From Nostoc linckia z4 (lineage in GTDB: Bacteria > Cyanobacteriota > Cyanobacteriia > Cyanobacteriales > Nostocaceae), in contig NZ_LAHA01000051.1 of NCBI RefSeq assembly GCF_002608075.1, positions 394 to 54,587 of the forward strand: a stretch of DNA of 54,194 nucleotides, in the 5' to 3' direction. Under the pieces are notes generated by a model that worked only from the letters and a program-made list of their open reading frames with translations, made no database searches and was not told where the DNA came from. The translations under genes were made by a program, and so were the position numbers. Positions 16,202-24,826 of this stretch are shown here, piece after piece. The first letter of the stretch is position 1; every line of letters begins with the position of its first letter.

Positions 16202-17581
16202 TAACCCTTCTAAGCGTTGCAGTTGAATTTGATGTAGCCGCGGCCCAATCACTGACACCACAGTGAATTCGAGATTTTGATAATGGAAAGTTTCACCTTT
16301 AGAGGGAATTTTTTGTAACTGATACAGCAAAAAGCCTCCCAGTGTTTGATATTCTCTTGTCAAGGGTAAATCGAGATGTAAAACTTCATTTAGGTCTTCG
16401 AGGTTGATTTGTGCCTGCACCAGAAATTTATCCTCGTCTAACATCTGAATTAGTAAATCATCGTTGTCTTCAGGTTCGCTGGTGTCACCAATGATTTCGG
16501 CAATGACATCTTTGATGGTCACCAATCCCACAGTACCGCCAAACTCGTTGACCACCATTACCATAGCTGGTTTTTCTTGCTGCATCATTGGCAAAAGTTC
16601 GCTCAAGGGCGTGTGTTCTGGAACAAACCTAACGGGACGCATCCAAGGTTGGATTTGTGTCTCTAAAGTTAGCTTGCCTACAGCTAAAGGTTCTGCCAAA
16701 TCTTTAAAATAAACAATGCCGCGAACATCATCTAAAGATTCACCAATTAAGGGATAGCGGGAGTAACCAGTAGCAGCCATTTCCTGGAGTAACGCCTCAA
16801 AAGTTGCATCTTTTGGCAACGCTACAATACTAGTGCGGGGGATCATGACAGCTTGAGCCATCACGTCCCCAAACTCAAAAATATTATTGAGCAGTTCTCG
16901 TTCTTTACGTTGTAAGCCTGTAGAACCCCATTCTGTAGAGATAATCACTTGCAATTCTTCAGGAGTTACAGGTGGTCTCCAGCCTTGACCAGTGTATTCA
17001 ATGCCGAAAATTCTTAACAACCAACGAGTTGATTGGTTGAGAATCCAAATGAAGGGGCCAAAAAAACGGACGATCGCTTTTACCGAAGGCCCCAAAAACC
17101 GGGCTAGCTGTTCTGAATACAGCATCGCCAATGATTTAGGACATAATTCGCCTAAAACAATTTGCAAATAAGCAATTAAGAAAAAGGCGATGGGAATCGA
17201 TAAAGAATGGGCAATGAAGGTGGTCATTTCACTGGGCAGAGGCCAGGATTTTACCCATGAATTTACCAGGACGACAATCGTACTTTCTCCAATCCATCCC
17301 AGGGCCAAACTAGAGAGAGTGATACCCAACTGGGTGGTAGATAGCAGTCGATCGATACTGCGTTGCAGTATCTCCACAGCTCTTGCTGGAACATCCCCAG
17401 CTTTAACTAGCTGGTGAATACGCGATCGCCGCACGCTCACCATCGAAAATTCTGCCGTCACAAAAAAGGCATTTATGGCAATCAGCAGTAAAACTGACAA
17501 CAATCGCAGCCCTGCCTCCGTCCAAATTAAATTAGGAAAACCACTCACTGCCAAAGCTTGTGTAAAATTCACGCCATCCAC
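16187..17581 (-). CDS. CNNM/CorC-HlyC family transporter (DUF21 + CBS pair + HlyC domain)
   Basis: Integral membrane protein of the hemolysin C/CNNM group, associated with Mg/Co homeostasis. The DUF21 membrane part comes first (LLSVLLLIAINAFFVTAEFS, TTQLGITLSSLALGWIGEST, IPIAFFLIAYLQIVLGELCP), then TPEELQVIISTEWG, a CBS pair (MIPRTSIVALPKD; MVMVVNEFGGTVGLVTIKDV) and a C-terminal CorC/HlyC domain (LGGFLLYQLQKIPSKGE). The frame stays open to 17686, but that part is STRR-coded (MGHWALGR...). I place the start at GTG 17581, with GTG 17572 as the alternative, giving about 465 residues. The last residues LEGLGVES are also read from an STRR. Confidence 0.92.
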   Translation of the reverse strand: MDGVNFTQALAVSGFPNLIWTEAGLRLLSVLLLIAINAFFVTAEFSMVSVRRSRIHQLVKAGDVPARAVEILQRSIDRLLSTTQLGITLSSLALGWIGESTIVVLVNSWVKSWPLPSEMTTFIAHSLSIPIAFFLIAYLQIVLGELCPKSLAMLYSEQLARFLGPSVKAIVRFFGPFIWILNQSTRWLLRIFGIEYTGQGWRPPVTPEELQVIISTEWGSTGLQRKERELLNNIFEFGDVMAQAVMIPRTSIVALPKDATFEALLQEMAATGYSRYPLIGESLDDVRGIVYFKDLAEPLAVGKLTLETQIQPWMRPVRFVPEHTPLSELLPMMQQEKPAMVMVVNEFGGTVGLVTIKDVIAEIIGDTSEPEDNDDLLIQMLDEDKFLVQAQINLEDLNEVLHLDLPLTREYQTLGGFLLYQLQKIPSKGETFHYQNLEFTVVSVIGPRLHQIQLQRLEGLGVES

Positions 17582-17589
17582 TTCGGAAA

Positions 17590-17705
17590 CTGGGGAGATG
17601 GGGAGGCACGGGAGGCAGAGGGAGACAAGGAAGACAAGGTAGAAATAATAACTAACTCTGCCCAATGCCCAATGCCCCATGCCCAATGCCCAATGCCCCA
17701 GTCCC
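17590..17705. repeat. STRR tract upstream of the CNNM-type gene
   Basis: GGGAGG/GGAGACAAGG units (17590-17640) and CCCAATGCCCAATGCCCCAT units (17660-17700) lie between two same-strand genes. They make the open frame of the transporter appear longer than it should be. Confidence 0.75.
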
Positions 17706-17715
17706 CATAACTCTT

Positions 17716-18417
17716 TTACCTTTCTACAGGAATATTCAATGCCTCTAGCTTTAATTCTTGAGCAGGATAATCAGTCAAAGCCAGTGATATTTTTTTAACA
17801 TCATCAAGTAAAGCTGTGGGAATGCTCACTGTACCAGAAAATGTCGGCCCATTAGCAGGTAATTCTGTTGGTAAACCTTCTGTACTAGCGCTCAGAGTTC
17901 GCCCTTTATCATCGGTAACATCTAAAAAACTATACAAGAAGCGCACAGAATCTTTGCCTTTGTTCTGCATTTTTACTTTTAAGAGTAAATCACCACCAGA
18001 GTAGCGAGCAGATTGCACGGACATAGTTACACCTTCACTCTCAGCAACCACTGGAAAACCTGGCTGCGGTTTTTCTTCCACTACTTCTTTGGGTTTTTCC
18101 TCTGGCTTCTGCTTGCTGGTATTGGTTTCTTCATCATCTTCCTCTAGCTTTTCCGATTTTGCAGCCTTGGTCTTACCCTCAATTCGCGCTTTGACAATTT
18201 TTAGAATTTCATCCTCTTTTAATAACACCACTCCTCCCTGTTGGGAGTTATTTCCTTTACTGCTGGCAAATTTAGTTGTAGGGCGTCCATCTGGTGTACT
18301 AACGCCTTTGAGTGCCGAACTTCCTAGTTCAAACCCCAAAAACGCGCTCACAGAACCTGCTCCCAACATCAGGATTAACAAAATCAAAGTAAGAAGTACA
18401 GTAGAATTTATTTTCAT
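17716..18417 (-). CDS. Exported or membrane-anchored hypothetical protein
   Basis: 233 residues from ATG 18417. A TTG 21 bases upstream extends the frame but is less likely. Residues 5-27 (TVLLTLILLILMLGAGSVSA) form a signal peptide or anchor. A charged Lys/Glu linker follows (KAAKSEKLEEDDEETNTSKQ). The C-terminal domain, from about residue 130 on, has beta-sandwich character (GVTMSVQSARYSGGDLLLKV, LPANGPTFSGTVSIPTALLD) like the DUF4352/telokin-like fold of cell-surface lipoproteins. It has no lipobox Cys. Probably periplasmic; the function is unknown to me. Confidence 0.8.
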   Translation of the reverse strand: MKINSTVLLTLILLILMLGAGSVSAFLGFELGSSALKGVSTPDGRPTTKFASSKGNNSQQGGVVLLKEDEILKIVKARIEGKTKAAKSEKLEEDDEETNTSKQKPEEKPKEVVEEKPQPGFPVVAESEGVTMSVQSARYSGGDLLLKVKMQNKGKDSVRFLYSFLDVTDDKGRTLSASTEGLPTELPANGPTFSGTVSIPTALLDDVKKISLALTDYPAQELKLEALNIPVER

Positions 18418-18714
18418 TGTTGATAAGCTAATGCACAATAATGCTAGTTTTATTAAGAATAATGAAGCCTAATGCCTCAATCCTTAAAGGAACTTAATCA
18501 ATATTAGTTTGCACTATTTCATGATTAGATTATGTAGTATAAAAATCTGGGAAACTATTGTCGAGTATTCACAGACACTAAATTTGTGCTAAAATAGGGG
18601 AGTTTGCTAAAATTAAATACGTATGGTAATGTACCTAACTTTAAAATTAGCAGATAAAATTAACTCAAGGGTTTAACTAATTGTTTTATAGCAATCATAA
18701 ACCCAAAAAAATAA
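18418..18714. other. Spacer upstream of tRNA(CAT)
   Basis: About 300 bp, AT-rich, no gene. Divergent promoters for the exported protein and the tRNA must lie here. No consensus could be assigned with confidence. Confidence 0.4.
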
Positions 18715-18787
18715 GCGCCTTTGGCCGATTGGGGAGGCAACGAACTCATAATTCGTCTTCAGGCTGGTTCGATTCCAGCAGGGCGCA
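18715..18787 (+). tRNA. tRNA with anticodon CAT (Met or lysidine-type Ile), atypical D arm
   Basis: 73 bases. The acceptor GCGCCTT pairs with AGGGCGC with one G-T, and the discriminator is A. The anticodon stem ACGAA/TTCGT is perfect around loop CTCATAA (anticodon at 18747-18749). The T arm GCTGG-TTCGATT-CCAGC is perfect. The D arm is unusual: GCC/GGC plus a G-A opposition and loop ATTGGGG instead of the common AGCTCAG...GAGC. CCA is not encoded. Initiator features (a run of G-C pairs before the loop) are absent. Elongator Met or Ile2 remain possible, and a decayed tRNA is not excluded. Confidence 0.78.
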
Positions 18788-18807
18788 CTAAATTATCAAA
18801 AAAGAAA

Positions 18808-18960
18808 TAGGGCATTGGGCATTGGGCATTGGGCATTGGGCATTGGACACAAGAGGCAGAGCGGCAGAGGGGGAGGGTGCAGAAGGGAAAAACTCTTCTC
18901 CCCTGCTCCCTACCTCCCCATCTCCCTTGTCTCCCTTATCTCCCTCTACCTCACCCTGCC
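18808..18960. repeat. STRR tract GGGCATT x5 and CTCCC/CTTGT units
   Basis: GGGCATT occurs five times in direct succession at 18809-18845. It is followed by purine-rich GGCAGAGGGGGAGG and by CCCCTGCTCCCTACCTCCCC and related units up to 18965. Confidence 0.85.
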
Positions 18961-18982
18961 TCTCCTAACGGGGCGATCGTGT

Positions 18983-19399
18983 TTAAAATCTGAATTCAGT
19001 TCCGACTCTGAGCTTGTTGGCATTCAAGCGAGGAGACATGATTAGGGATGTATCATAGGGATTTGGTAAATCAGGAGTGCGAATATAGGGATCGTTGCCT
19101 GCTTGCTGAGTCAGGACATCGTGATATAGAGCATTAACCAATTGAGCATCACGAGCAATTTCATTTTCTGGGAAGGAACCGCCAAAACTAGCGCCAGCAC
19201 CAAACAATGAGTCTAGTTGACGCTTGAGGGTACCATTTTCATAAAAATTGCGATCGTGCCGAAAAAATGCCCGTTCAAACACATCACTTGTGGTTTCACT
19301 TTTGGGTGTTTGTGTTTGAGCTGTTACAACAGAGGGAAAAGCAATACCAGCAGCCAGCAATATTAATAAACCACCAAAGGTTTTTAATTTGATACCCAC
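18983..19399 (-). CDS. Small secreted cyanobacterial protein of unknown function
   Basis: 138 residues. The N-terminal signal peptide GGLLILLAAGIAFPSVVTAQ has a likely AxA-type cleavage near residue 27. The mature part has no membrane segment. It contains DVFERAFFRHDRNFYENGTL, SLFGAGASFGGSFPENEIAR and ends in NKLRVGTEFRF, whose terminal Phe and alternating pattern are reminiscent of outer-membrane-associated strands. GTG at 19399 is chosen: GAGGAG lies 8 bases upstream. I do not know a named family. A periplasmic or outer-membrane location is inferred. Confidence 0.78.
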   Translation of the reverse strand: MGIKLKTFGGLLILLAAGIAFPSVVTAQTQTPKSETTSDVFERAFFRHDRNFYENGTLKRQLDSLFGAGASFGGSFPENEIARDAQLVNALYHDVLTQQAGNDPYIRTPDLPNPYDTSLIMSPRLNANKLRVGTEFRF

Positions 19400-19500
19400 G
19401 TTCCTTACTCCTCAAATTTGTGGCGAATCTTAATTTATGCTTAATTTCAGAACTGTTATCAGTTCAACCTTTGGTGTAGCACAACTTTTAATGTTTTGTA

Positions 19501-20124
19501 ATGACGTATCCTACTGAAACTCGTACTGACTCCAATATTTGGGCAACCATCCCTGATTTGACTCACTTGCGCCAGAAACTATTAGATTTATTTGCTCAAG
19601 TGGCTTATCAAGAGGGTGATTTCGTTCTTGCTTCTGGGCTACGTAGTTCTTATTACGTGAACAAAATGCAGGTAACACTCCACCCCCAAGGAGCTTTGGC
19701 AGTTGGGCGCTTGCTATTTCCCTTACTACCTGAAGATACGCAGGCTGTAGCAGGTTTAACAATGGGGGCCGATCCGCTTGTCACCGCAGTAAGCGTGGTT
19801 TCTGTTTATGAAAATCGACCGATACCAGCACTGATTATTCGTAAGGAAGCCAAGGGTTATGGAACGAGAGCTTATATAGAAGGCCCGACTTTACCAGAAG
19901 GCTCAAAGATAGTGATTTTGGAGGATGTCGTCACAACTGGGCAATCTGCTCTCAAAGCTGTCGAACGTCTTCAAGCAGCAGGTTATACGGTTAATCAAGT
20001 AATTGCACTGGTAGACAGACACCAAGGTGGAGGGGAATTGTACCAATCGGCTGGGTTGAAATTTGAGGCTTTATTTTCGATTCAAGAAATTCAAGAACGC
20101 TTCCGACAATTGGCAAATTCCTAA
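19501..20124 (+). CDS. pyrE: Orotate phosphoribosyltransferase
   Basis: 207 residues. PyrE transfers the phosphoribosyl group of PRPP to orotate to make OMP in pyrimidine synthesis. Motifs: ASGLRSSYYVNKMQVTLHPQ, AGLTMGADPLVTAVS, LIIRKEAKGYGTRAYIEG with the catalytic-loop Lys residues, and the PRPP signature KIVILEDVVTTGQSALKAVE (EDVVTTG). A 25-residue N-terminal extension (MTYPTETRTDSNIW...) precedes the usual start. ATG at 19501 is the only good start. No other pyrimidine gene adjoins it. Confidence 0.96.
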   Translation: MTYPTETRTDSNIWATIPDLTHLRQKLLDLFAQVAYQEGDFVLASGLRSSYYVNKMQVTLHPQGALAVGRLLFPLLPEDTQAVAGLTMGADPLVTAVSVVSVYENRPIPALIIRKEAKGYGTRAYIEGPTLPEGSKIVILEDVVTTGQSALKAVERLQAAGYTVNQVIALVDRHQGGGELYQSAGLKFEALFSIQEIQERFRQLANS

Positions 20125-20142
20125 ATAACATTAATTCTACTT

Positions 20143-20257
20143 AGGACTTACGCACAGTCAACGGGAAATTAACCACAGAGAACCCAGAGTTTACGGAGGA
20201 ATGAGAGTTTAAGAGAGTTTTTGCGTAAGTCCTACTTGTGACACTTGCGTAAGTCCT
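20143..20257. mobile_element. MITE-like element with AGGACTTACGCA ends, copy 1
   Basis: The left end AGGACTTACGCA (20143-20154) is repeated inverted as TGCGTAAGTCCT at 20222-20233 and again at 20246-20257, giving one left and two right ends. The interior carries an ACCACAGAGAACCCAGAG repeat common in cyanobacterial spacers. The same ends bound 51512-51633. The stretch 20125-20426 holds no gene. Near 20313-20340 is the palindrome GTAATAAGGACTGAAGTCCT. Confidence 0.7.
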
Positions 20258-20426
20258 GAAATTATTCGAGATTGCTATAAGTTAGTCAGCCTCAAAATTT
20301 TTCTAAATAGTTCGTAATAAGGACTGAAGTCCTTACTACAAACTTTTAATTATTTACACTGTTCTACTTACCGATTTACAACACTGTTAAAATAAACTTA
20401 GAACTAATTGATGCCAGATTGATTCT

Positions 20427-21128
20427 ATGACCATTGCTCAAGAATTAGAATCTCAAGCAGACATCTCGAAAGATGTAATATTTCCTCCCAGTGATTTATG
20501 GAGTGATGAGCCTCCCTTGGAAAGCGACCTGCATTTACGACAAATTATCTTACTTTTACAATCCCTTGAATGGTTGTGGCAAGACAGAAATGATTTTTAT
20601 GCAGCGGGAAATCTAACTATTTACTACAGTCCACACCAAAAAAAATCAGAATACTTTCGCGGCCCAGACTTATTTGTAGTGCTAGGAACAGAACGTAAAG
20701 CCCGGAAAAGTTGGGTAGTGTGGGAAGAATATGGCAAATATCCGAATGTTATCTTAGAAATTTTGTCAGAATCAACAGTGAAAACCGACAAAGGTTTAAA
20801 GAAAGAAATTTATCAAGATACTTTTCGCACACCGAATTATTTTTGGTTTGACCCATATACATTGGAATTTGCGGGATTTAATTTAGTAGATGCAAAATAT
20901 CAACCTCTACAAGCAAACGAACAAGGATATTTATGGAGCGAACAATTAGGTTTATATTTAGGCATTCATCAGCAATTCTTACGTTTATTCACAGCGGATG
21001 GACAGTTAGTACCGATACCTGAAGAAGCTGCTGCACAAGCTCAAGAAGCTGCGGCTCAAGCCCAAGAGAAAGTAGAACGTTTGGCAGCTAAATTACGAAA
21101 ATTAAATATCGACCCAGATACAATTTAA
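20427..21128 (+). CDS. Uma2 family (DUF820) putative restriction-endonuclease-fold protein
   Basis: 233 residues. Uma2 proteins have a PD-(D/E)xK fold and are very abundant in cyanobacteria. The core is visible as FRGPDLFVVLG, then YPNVILEILSESTVKTDKGL (E, S, D, K of the fold) and KEIYQDTFRTPNYFWFDPYT. Residues about 195-225 are an Ala/Gln-rich coiled coil with a duplicated EEAAAQAQ / EAAAQAQEKVERLAAKL segment, then a conserved-type end LRKLNIDPDTI. Start ATG at 20427. The biological role of the family is not established. It stands alone between two MITE-bearing spacers. Confidence 0.92.
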   Translation: MTIAQELESQADISKDVIFPPSDLWSDEPPLESDLHLRQIILLLQSLEWLWQDRNDFYAAGNLTIYYSPHQKKSEYFRGPDLFVVLGTERKARKSWVVWEEYGKYPNVILEILSESTVKTDKGLKKEIYQDTFRTPNYFWFDPYTLEFAGFNLVDAKYQPLQANEQGYLWSEQLGLYLGIHQQFLRLFTADGQLVPIPEEAAAQAQEAAAQAQEKVERLAAKLRKLNIDPDTI

Positions 21129-21577
21129 GATGTCACTCATTTAACCTATACGTCTTTTGAGGTAATGTTGACGGTTGATAAGTAGCTCAACCTAAAAAAA
21201 CGTCATACGTAGATGTCAATAAATGTAGTGGCGTGTCAAGGCTCAAATAGTGCATTAGAAAACTCTTGTGGGGTGGGCATCCTGCCCGCCTGGACGGGTG
21301 AGGACACCCATCCCACAATAAAATCTATTACAACATTTAAGACTTGTCACGCCACTACCATTGTTTTATGTTTAATTAAGTTGACCTACTTATTTGACCG
21401 TTAACATTCAACAAATCTGATGAGTGATTGTGCAATTTATCGGCGTCATAGTTTAATAAAGTTTTAGTAAGTACCATTTTTGAATTATGATGTCTCCTCT
21501 TGTTGTAAATATTCTTGGGTATTCTAGTATTTTTTTGATGTTTCAGTTTGCATAATAGTCCACTCATACAATATTTA
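21129..21577. other. Spacer with MITE
   Basis: 449 bp without a gene. It contains a TTGACGGTTGAT-type STRR near 21168-21180, the 134-bp MITE at 21225-21358 and an AT-rich remainder before the convergent CCA-fusion gene. Confidence 0.65.
21225..21358. mobile_element. 134-bp MITE with GTAGTGGCGTGTCAAG ends, copy 1
   Basis: The left end GTAGTGGCGTGTCAAG and the right end CTTGTCACGCCACTAC are 16-base inverted repeats with one mismatch. The interior has an inverted pair around GGGTGGGCATCCTGCCCGCC and GGACGGGTGAGGACACCCAT. A second copy of exactly the same length is at 51361-51494. No coding capacity, so it would need a transposase in trans. Confidence 0.85.
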
Positions 21578-24283
21578 TTAACTAGGATAAGACCTGGCTA
21601 AAAACTCCTCTGCTTCTGCTTTATTTTTGATATTTCCATCTAAAGTTGCAGCCAGTAAATCATCTAACATTTGTCGATATTGCACACCTGGTTTATAACC
21701 TAATTTTTTTAAATCATTACCATTTAAAATCGGGTTAATATGAGCTAAAACTGTCAAGTAATACCATATCTGTTGCCTGATTATTCGCTGGGTTTGTAAA
21801 GCGATTAAAACTAACATTGGTAAGTCATACTGTCGTAGAAATTGAACTACTTGACTAGGACGTTGACAAGCTGGTAGAGATTCTAAAACTTCAGCTTCAG
21901 CTTTAGCTAAATTTTGCAGGCGTTTAATGCCATCCTCTTGTAATTGGAGATTTTTTGCCACTTTTACCCGATATTGTGGTTCTAAGTGGGCGATTATTGT
22001 CTCTAATCGCATTTCCCAGTGAATTAAGCTTTGTTGGGGGTCAAATCGCCGTAAACAACGTTCTAGCAAGCGTAATTGTCGCAGAAGTAATGCATCTAAC
22101 TTCAGGGTAGGATGGATACACTGTAATGCCCCCAAGTTATCGAGTAACTGTAAAGCTGATTTCCAGTAAGGGGCTTCTAAGATGTGTTTTAATTCTGTTT
22201 TTAGTCGAGTTTGCAGAGCTGGAGTTTTGCTATTCTCTTGAGCAGTGCGATCGTAAACGCCACTGTTGATGGCATAGCGGATAAATTCTTCTGTTTGTGA
22301 TTCAATTTCAAAGCTGAAGCGCACAGCAAAGCGGACACCGCGATAAATGCGGGTAGGGTCTTCGATAAAGCTGTTGGCGTGTAAAACCCGAATTTGTTTA
22401 GCTTGTAAATCTAGTAAACCACCAAAAAAATCGAGCAATTCACCAGCACGGGGAGAAGTCAGCCGCAAAGCTAGGGCGTTAATAGTAAAGTCTCGACGAT
22501 ATAAATCTTGACGAATCGAACTCGCTTCCACTTCTGGATTTGCTGCTGGATAAGGATAAAATTCTGTTCTGGCGGTGGCAATATCCACCCACAAAGAATC
22601 TAATTGTGGGTCTTTGTGCCATAACAAAGCCGCAGTTTGAAAAGCCCCGTGGATTTCCAAACGAGCCGTTGGGTAAAGTTGTTGCAGTGCTTTTGCTAAT
22701 TCCACACCAGCACCAACATCTGCTGATTTATGAAAGCCATCAACTACAAGGTCGATATCCTTAATCATCAAGTTACCTGCTGTATTAGCTAATAGCAAGT
22801 CCCGCACCGCACCCCCGACAAGATAAAGATGCCAACCCCGTTTTTCTGCCTCTTGGGATGCTGTAGTCAGTAATTTCCACAGTTGGGGAGCTAGAAAAGA
22901 TGAAACAGAGAGGTTAAGACGCTCTGATGGAAACCGTAAACCAGTATTCACATTTCCGTATTCCTGCGTTCCTGCGCCCTCTTCATGTAATTCGCGCAAC
23001 ACATCAGTACGGGTAACGATACCAACTAATTGTCCGTTTTCTAATACTGGCAAGCGTCCGATGTCGTAGGTTACCATTAATGCCTCGATTTGTGGCAGTG
23101 TGGTATCCGGTGCAATGGTTTTCAGATTCGTGGTCATGTAGCCTTTAACAGGGGCATGGCTAAATCCATGATGTAGGGCAATATCGAGGTCGCGCCGCGA
23201 AATAATACCTACTAATTGTTTTTGGTTATCGACTACGGATAAACCAGAGTGTCCATAGCGCAATAGAATACGCTGGGCTTCGGCAATTGTGGTTTCAGGC
23301 AGAATGGTGCGGACAGGAGAAGACATCAAGTCTCTGGCAGTGGGAGGGTGAGGAATTTGGGCTTTTAAGCCGTTGAGGATTTGTTGTAGTGTTGCTTGTG
23401 AATCTACTCCTCTTAAGTTCAGCGATGCAGCTTGGGAGTGACCGCCACCGCCGAAAATTTGGAATAAGAGATTGAGATTTGTTTTGGGAATTTGCGATCG
23501 CCCAATTACTGTTAACCTTGAATCACCATCACCCAAAGGATATTCATTAGCCAACAAAATAGCATCAATTTCAGTTAATTCCACTAATTCTGTAGCCAGA
23601 CTCGATAAACCAGGGACAAAAGCATCTGTGTTTAAAGTTACCCAGCCAATTGTATATCCGCGTACACAGAGATATTCTAAATTTTCCAGTGCTTTAGTTA
23701 ATAGCTGCTGCAATTGCAAAGACAATCCTGGATCGCGATATGTGGAAATTACTGATAAACTAGCACCTTGTTGCATCAACCAGGCTAAAGCTAAAGCATC
23801 CCTTGGTGTAGACTGCTCAAAGGTCAACGACCCAGTGTCAACATGAATACCCAAAGCCATGACTGTAGCTTCAGCAGAAGTTAAGGAGATTTGCTGTTGT
23901 TGCAATTGCTCCACAATCAGAGTAGTCGTAGCCCCCACCGAAGAAATATGCGATCGCGTGGCGGGAATATCTGATTCTTGTCCTAAGTGATGGTCGTAAA
24001 GTATAATTTTTTTGATATTAGGTAAATCTAACCATTCAGCAGCTTTACCCAGGCGATCGCGCTGTTGTGTATCCACTACAGTCAAAGACCGAATTTTTTC
24101 TGAATTTACCGAACGGCGTTCAATCAGCGGATATTCATCCCGATGCAACGCCAAAAAATCCCGTACCGGAGGGTGAGAGCCGCCAGTCAGCACAATCTTG
24201 CTTCCCGGTAGTAAGCGCGTTAATCCTACCGCTGCTCCTAGTGCGTCAAAATCAGCTGTTGTGTGGCAAAGAATTAAATCCAT
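21578..24283 (-). CDS. DHH-CBS-CBS-tRNA nucleotidyltransferase/poly(A) polymerase fusion
   Basis: About 901 residues from ATG 24283 (MDLILCHTTADFDALGAAVG). Order: a DHH/DHHA1 phosphoesterase domain (ADFDALGAAVGL, LYDHHLGQESD, FGGGGHSQAASL) to about residue 315; two CBS domains (MSSPVRTILPETT, YMTTNLKTIAPDTT); then the class II CCA-adding/poly(A) polymerase head (LYLVGGAVRDLLLAN, IKDIDLVVDG with D-x-D, RRDFTINALALRL) and an RNA-binding tail. This architecture is known for CCA/A-adding enzymes of cyanobacteria and Aquificales and suggests RNA 3'-end synthesis with oligonucleotide turnover. The 33 extra codons up to 24382 are STRR-derived and excluded. Confidence 0.94.
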   Translation of the reverse strand: MDLILCHTTADFDALGAAVGLTRLLPGSKIVLTGGSHPPVRDFLALHRDEYPLIERRSVNSEKIRSLTVVDTQQRDRLGKAAEWLDLPNIKKIILYDHHLGQESDIPATRSHISSVGATTTLIVEQLQQQQISLTSAEATVMALGIHVDTGSLTFEQSTPRDALALAWLMQQGASLSVISTYRDPGLSLQLQQLLTKALENLEYLCVRGYTIGWVTLNTDAFVPGLSSLATELVELTEIDAILLANEYPLGDGDSRLTVIGRSQIPKTNLNLLFQIFGGGGHSQAASLNLRGVDSQATLQQILNGLKAQIPHPPTARDLMSSPVRTILPETTIAEAQRILLRYGHSGLSVVDNQKQLVGIISRRDLDIALHHGFSHAPVKGYMTTNLKTIAPDTTLPQIEALMVTYDIGRLPVLENGQLVGIVTRTDVLRELHEEGAGTQEYGNVNTGLRFPSERLNLSVSSFLAPQLWKLLTTASQEAEKRGWHLYLVGGAVRDLLLANTAGNLMIKDIDLVVDGFHKSADVGAGVELAKALQQLYPTARLEIHGAFQTAALLWHKDPQLDSLWVDIATARTEFYPYPAANPEVEASSIRQDLYRRDFTINALALRLTSPRAGELLDFFGGLLDLQAKQIRVLHANSFIEDPTRIYRGVRFAVRFSFEIESQTEEFIRYAINSGVYDRTAQENSKTPALQTRLKTELKHILEAPYWKSALQLLDNLGALQCIHPTLKLDALLLRQLRLLERCLRRFDPQQSLIHWEMRLETIIAHLEPQYRVKVAKNLQLQEDGIKRLQNLAKAEAEVLESLPACQRPSQVVQFLRQYDLPMLVLIALQTQRIIRQQIWYYLTVLAHINPILNGNDLKKLGYKPGVQYRQMLDDLLAATLDGNIKNKAEAEEFLARSYPS

Positions 24284-24284
24284 A

Positions 24285-24405
24285 GTTAAGGGGTATGGGG
24301 CATTGGGCATCGGGCATGGGGCATCGGGTATCAGGCATCGGGCATTAAGAGTCATAACAAATGACCAATGACTAATGACCAATGACTAATGACCAATGAC
24401 TAAAG
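24285..24405. repeat. STRR tracts GGGCATC/GGGCATT and ATGACCA/ATGACTA
   Basis: 24292-24345 is made of GGGCATx units. 24359-24403 is made of AATGACCAATGACTAATGAC units. They lie directly upstream of the CCA-fusion start and extend its frame artificially. Confidence 0.85.
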
Positions 24406-24505
24406 TGTTGTAATTTCTGGTAGCTTAAAAATAAGTAAGAAAGTGTCGGTGTCGCCCTTTAGGATATTCTATCTTTAGTATTTCGCTGTATTGGGAGAAG
24501 AAAAA

Positions 24506-24694
24506 ATGACCATAATATTCCAATTTGCTTTGATTGGCCTAGTTTTATTGTCTTTTGTGTTAGTTGTTGGCGTTCCTGTTGCTTACGCCACTCCCCAAAA
24601 TTGGGTTGAATCTAAAAAGCTTCTCTGGCTTGGTTCTGGCGTCTGGATTGCTTTGGTACTTTTGGTTGGTTTATTAAACTTTTTTGTCGTCTAG
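24506..24694 (+). CDS. psbZ: Photosystem II protein PsbZ (Ycf9)
   Basis: 62 residues, exactly the usual PsbZ size. Two membrane helices: residues 1-25 (MTIIFQFALIGLVLLSFVLV) and 38-60 (LWLGSGVWIALVLLVGLLNF), with the lumenal or stromal loop VAYATPQNWVESKK that is conserved in the family. PsbZ stabilises the PSII core periphery in the thylakoid membrane. The frame opens at a TTG at 24491, but GGGAG at 24493-24497 lies at the right distance from ATG 24506, which is chosen. ribH follows on the same strand after a hairpin-containing spacer. Confidence 0.97.
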   Translation: MTIIFQFALIGLVLLSFVLVVGVPVAYATPQNWVESKKLLWLGSGVWIALVLLVGLLNFFVV

Positions 24695-24736
24695 GCAACG
24701 GCTTAGCTCTGGCGCAGACACCTAATATAAAAATTA

Positions 24737-24826
24737 GAGGAGCAGAAAAGCCAAGGTCAAAAGTTAAGGAAAAAAGCAGAAATTTTTTCTAGCTTCCTGA
24801 TTTTTGACTGTGTTTTCCTGCTCCTC
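24737..24826 (+). terminator. Long imperfect hairpin between psbZ and ribH
   Basis: The left arm 24737-24771 begins GAGGAGCAGAAAAGCC and the right arm 24793-24826 ends TTTTCCTGCTCCTC. About 34 bases pair with several mismatches around an A-rich loop. It could terminate psbZ or stabilise its 3' end. It is not an FMN-riboswitch fold. Confidence 0.5.
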
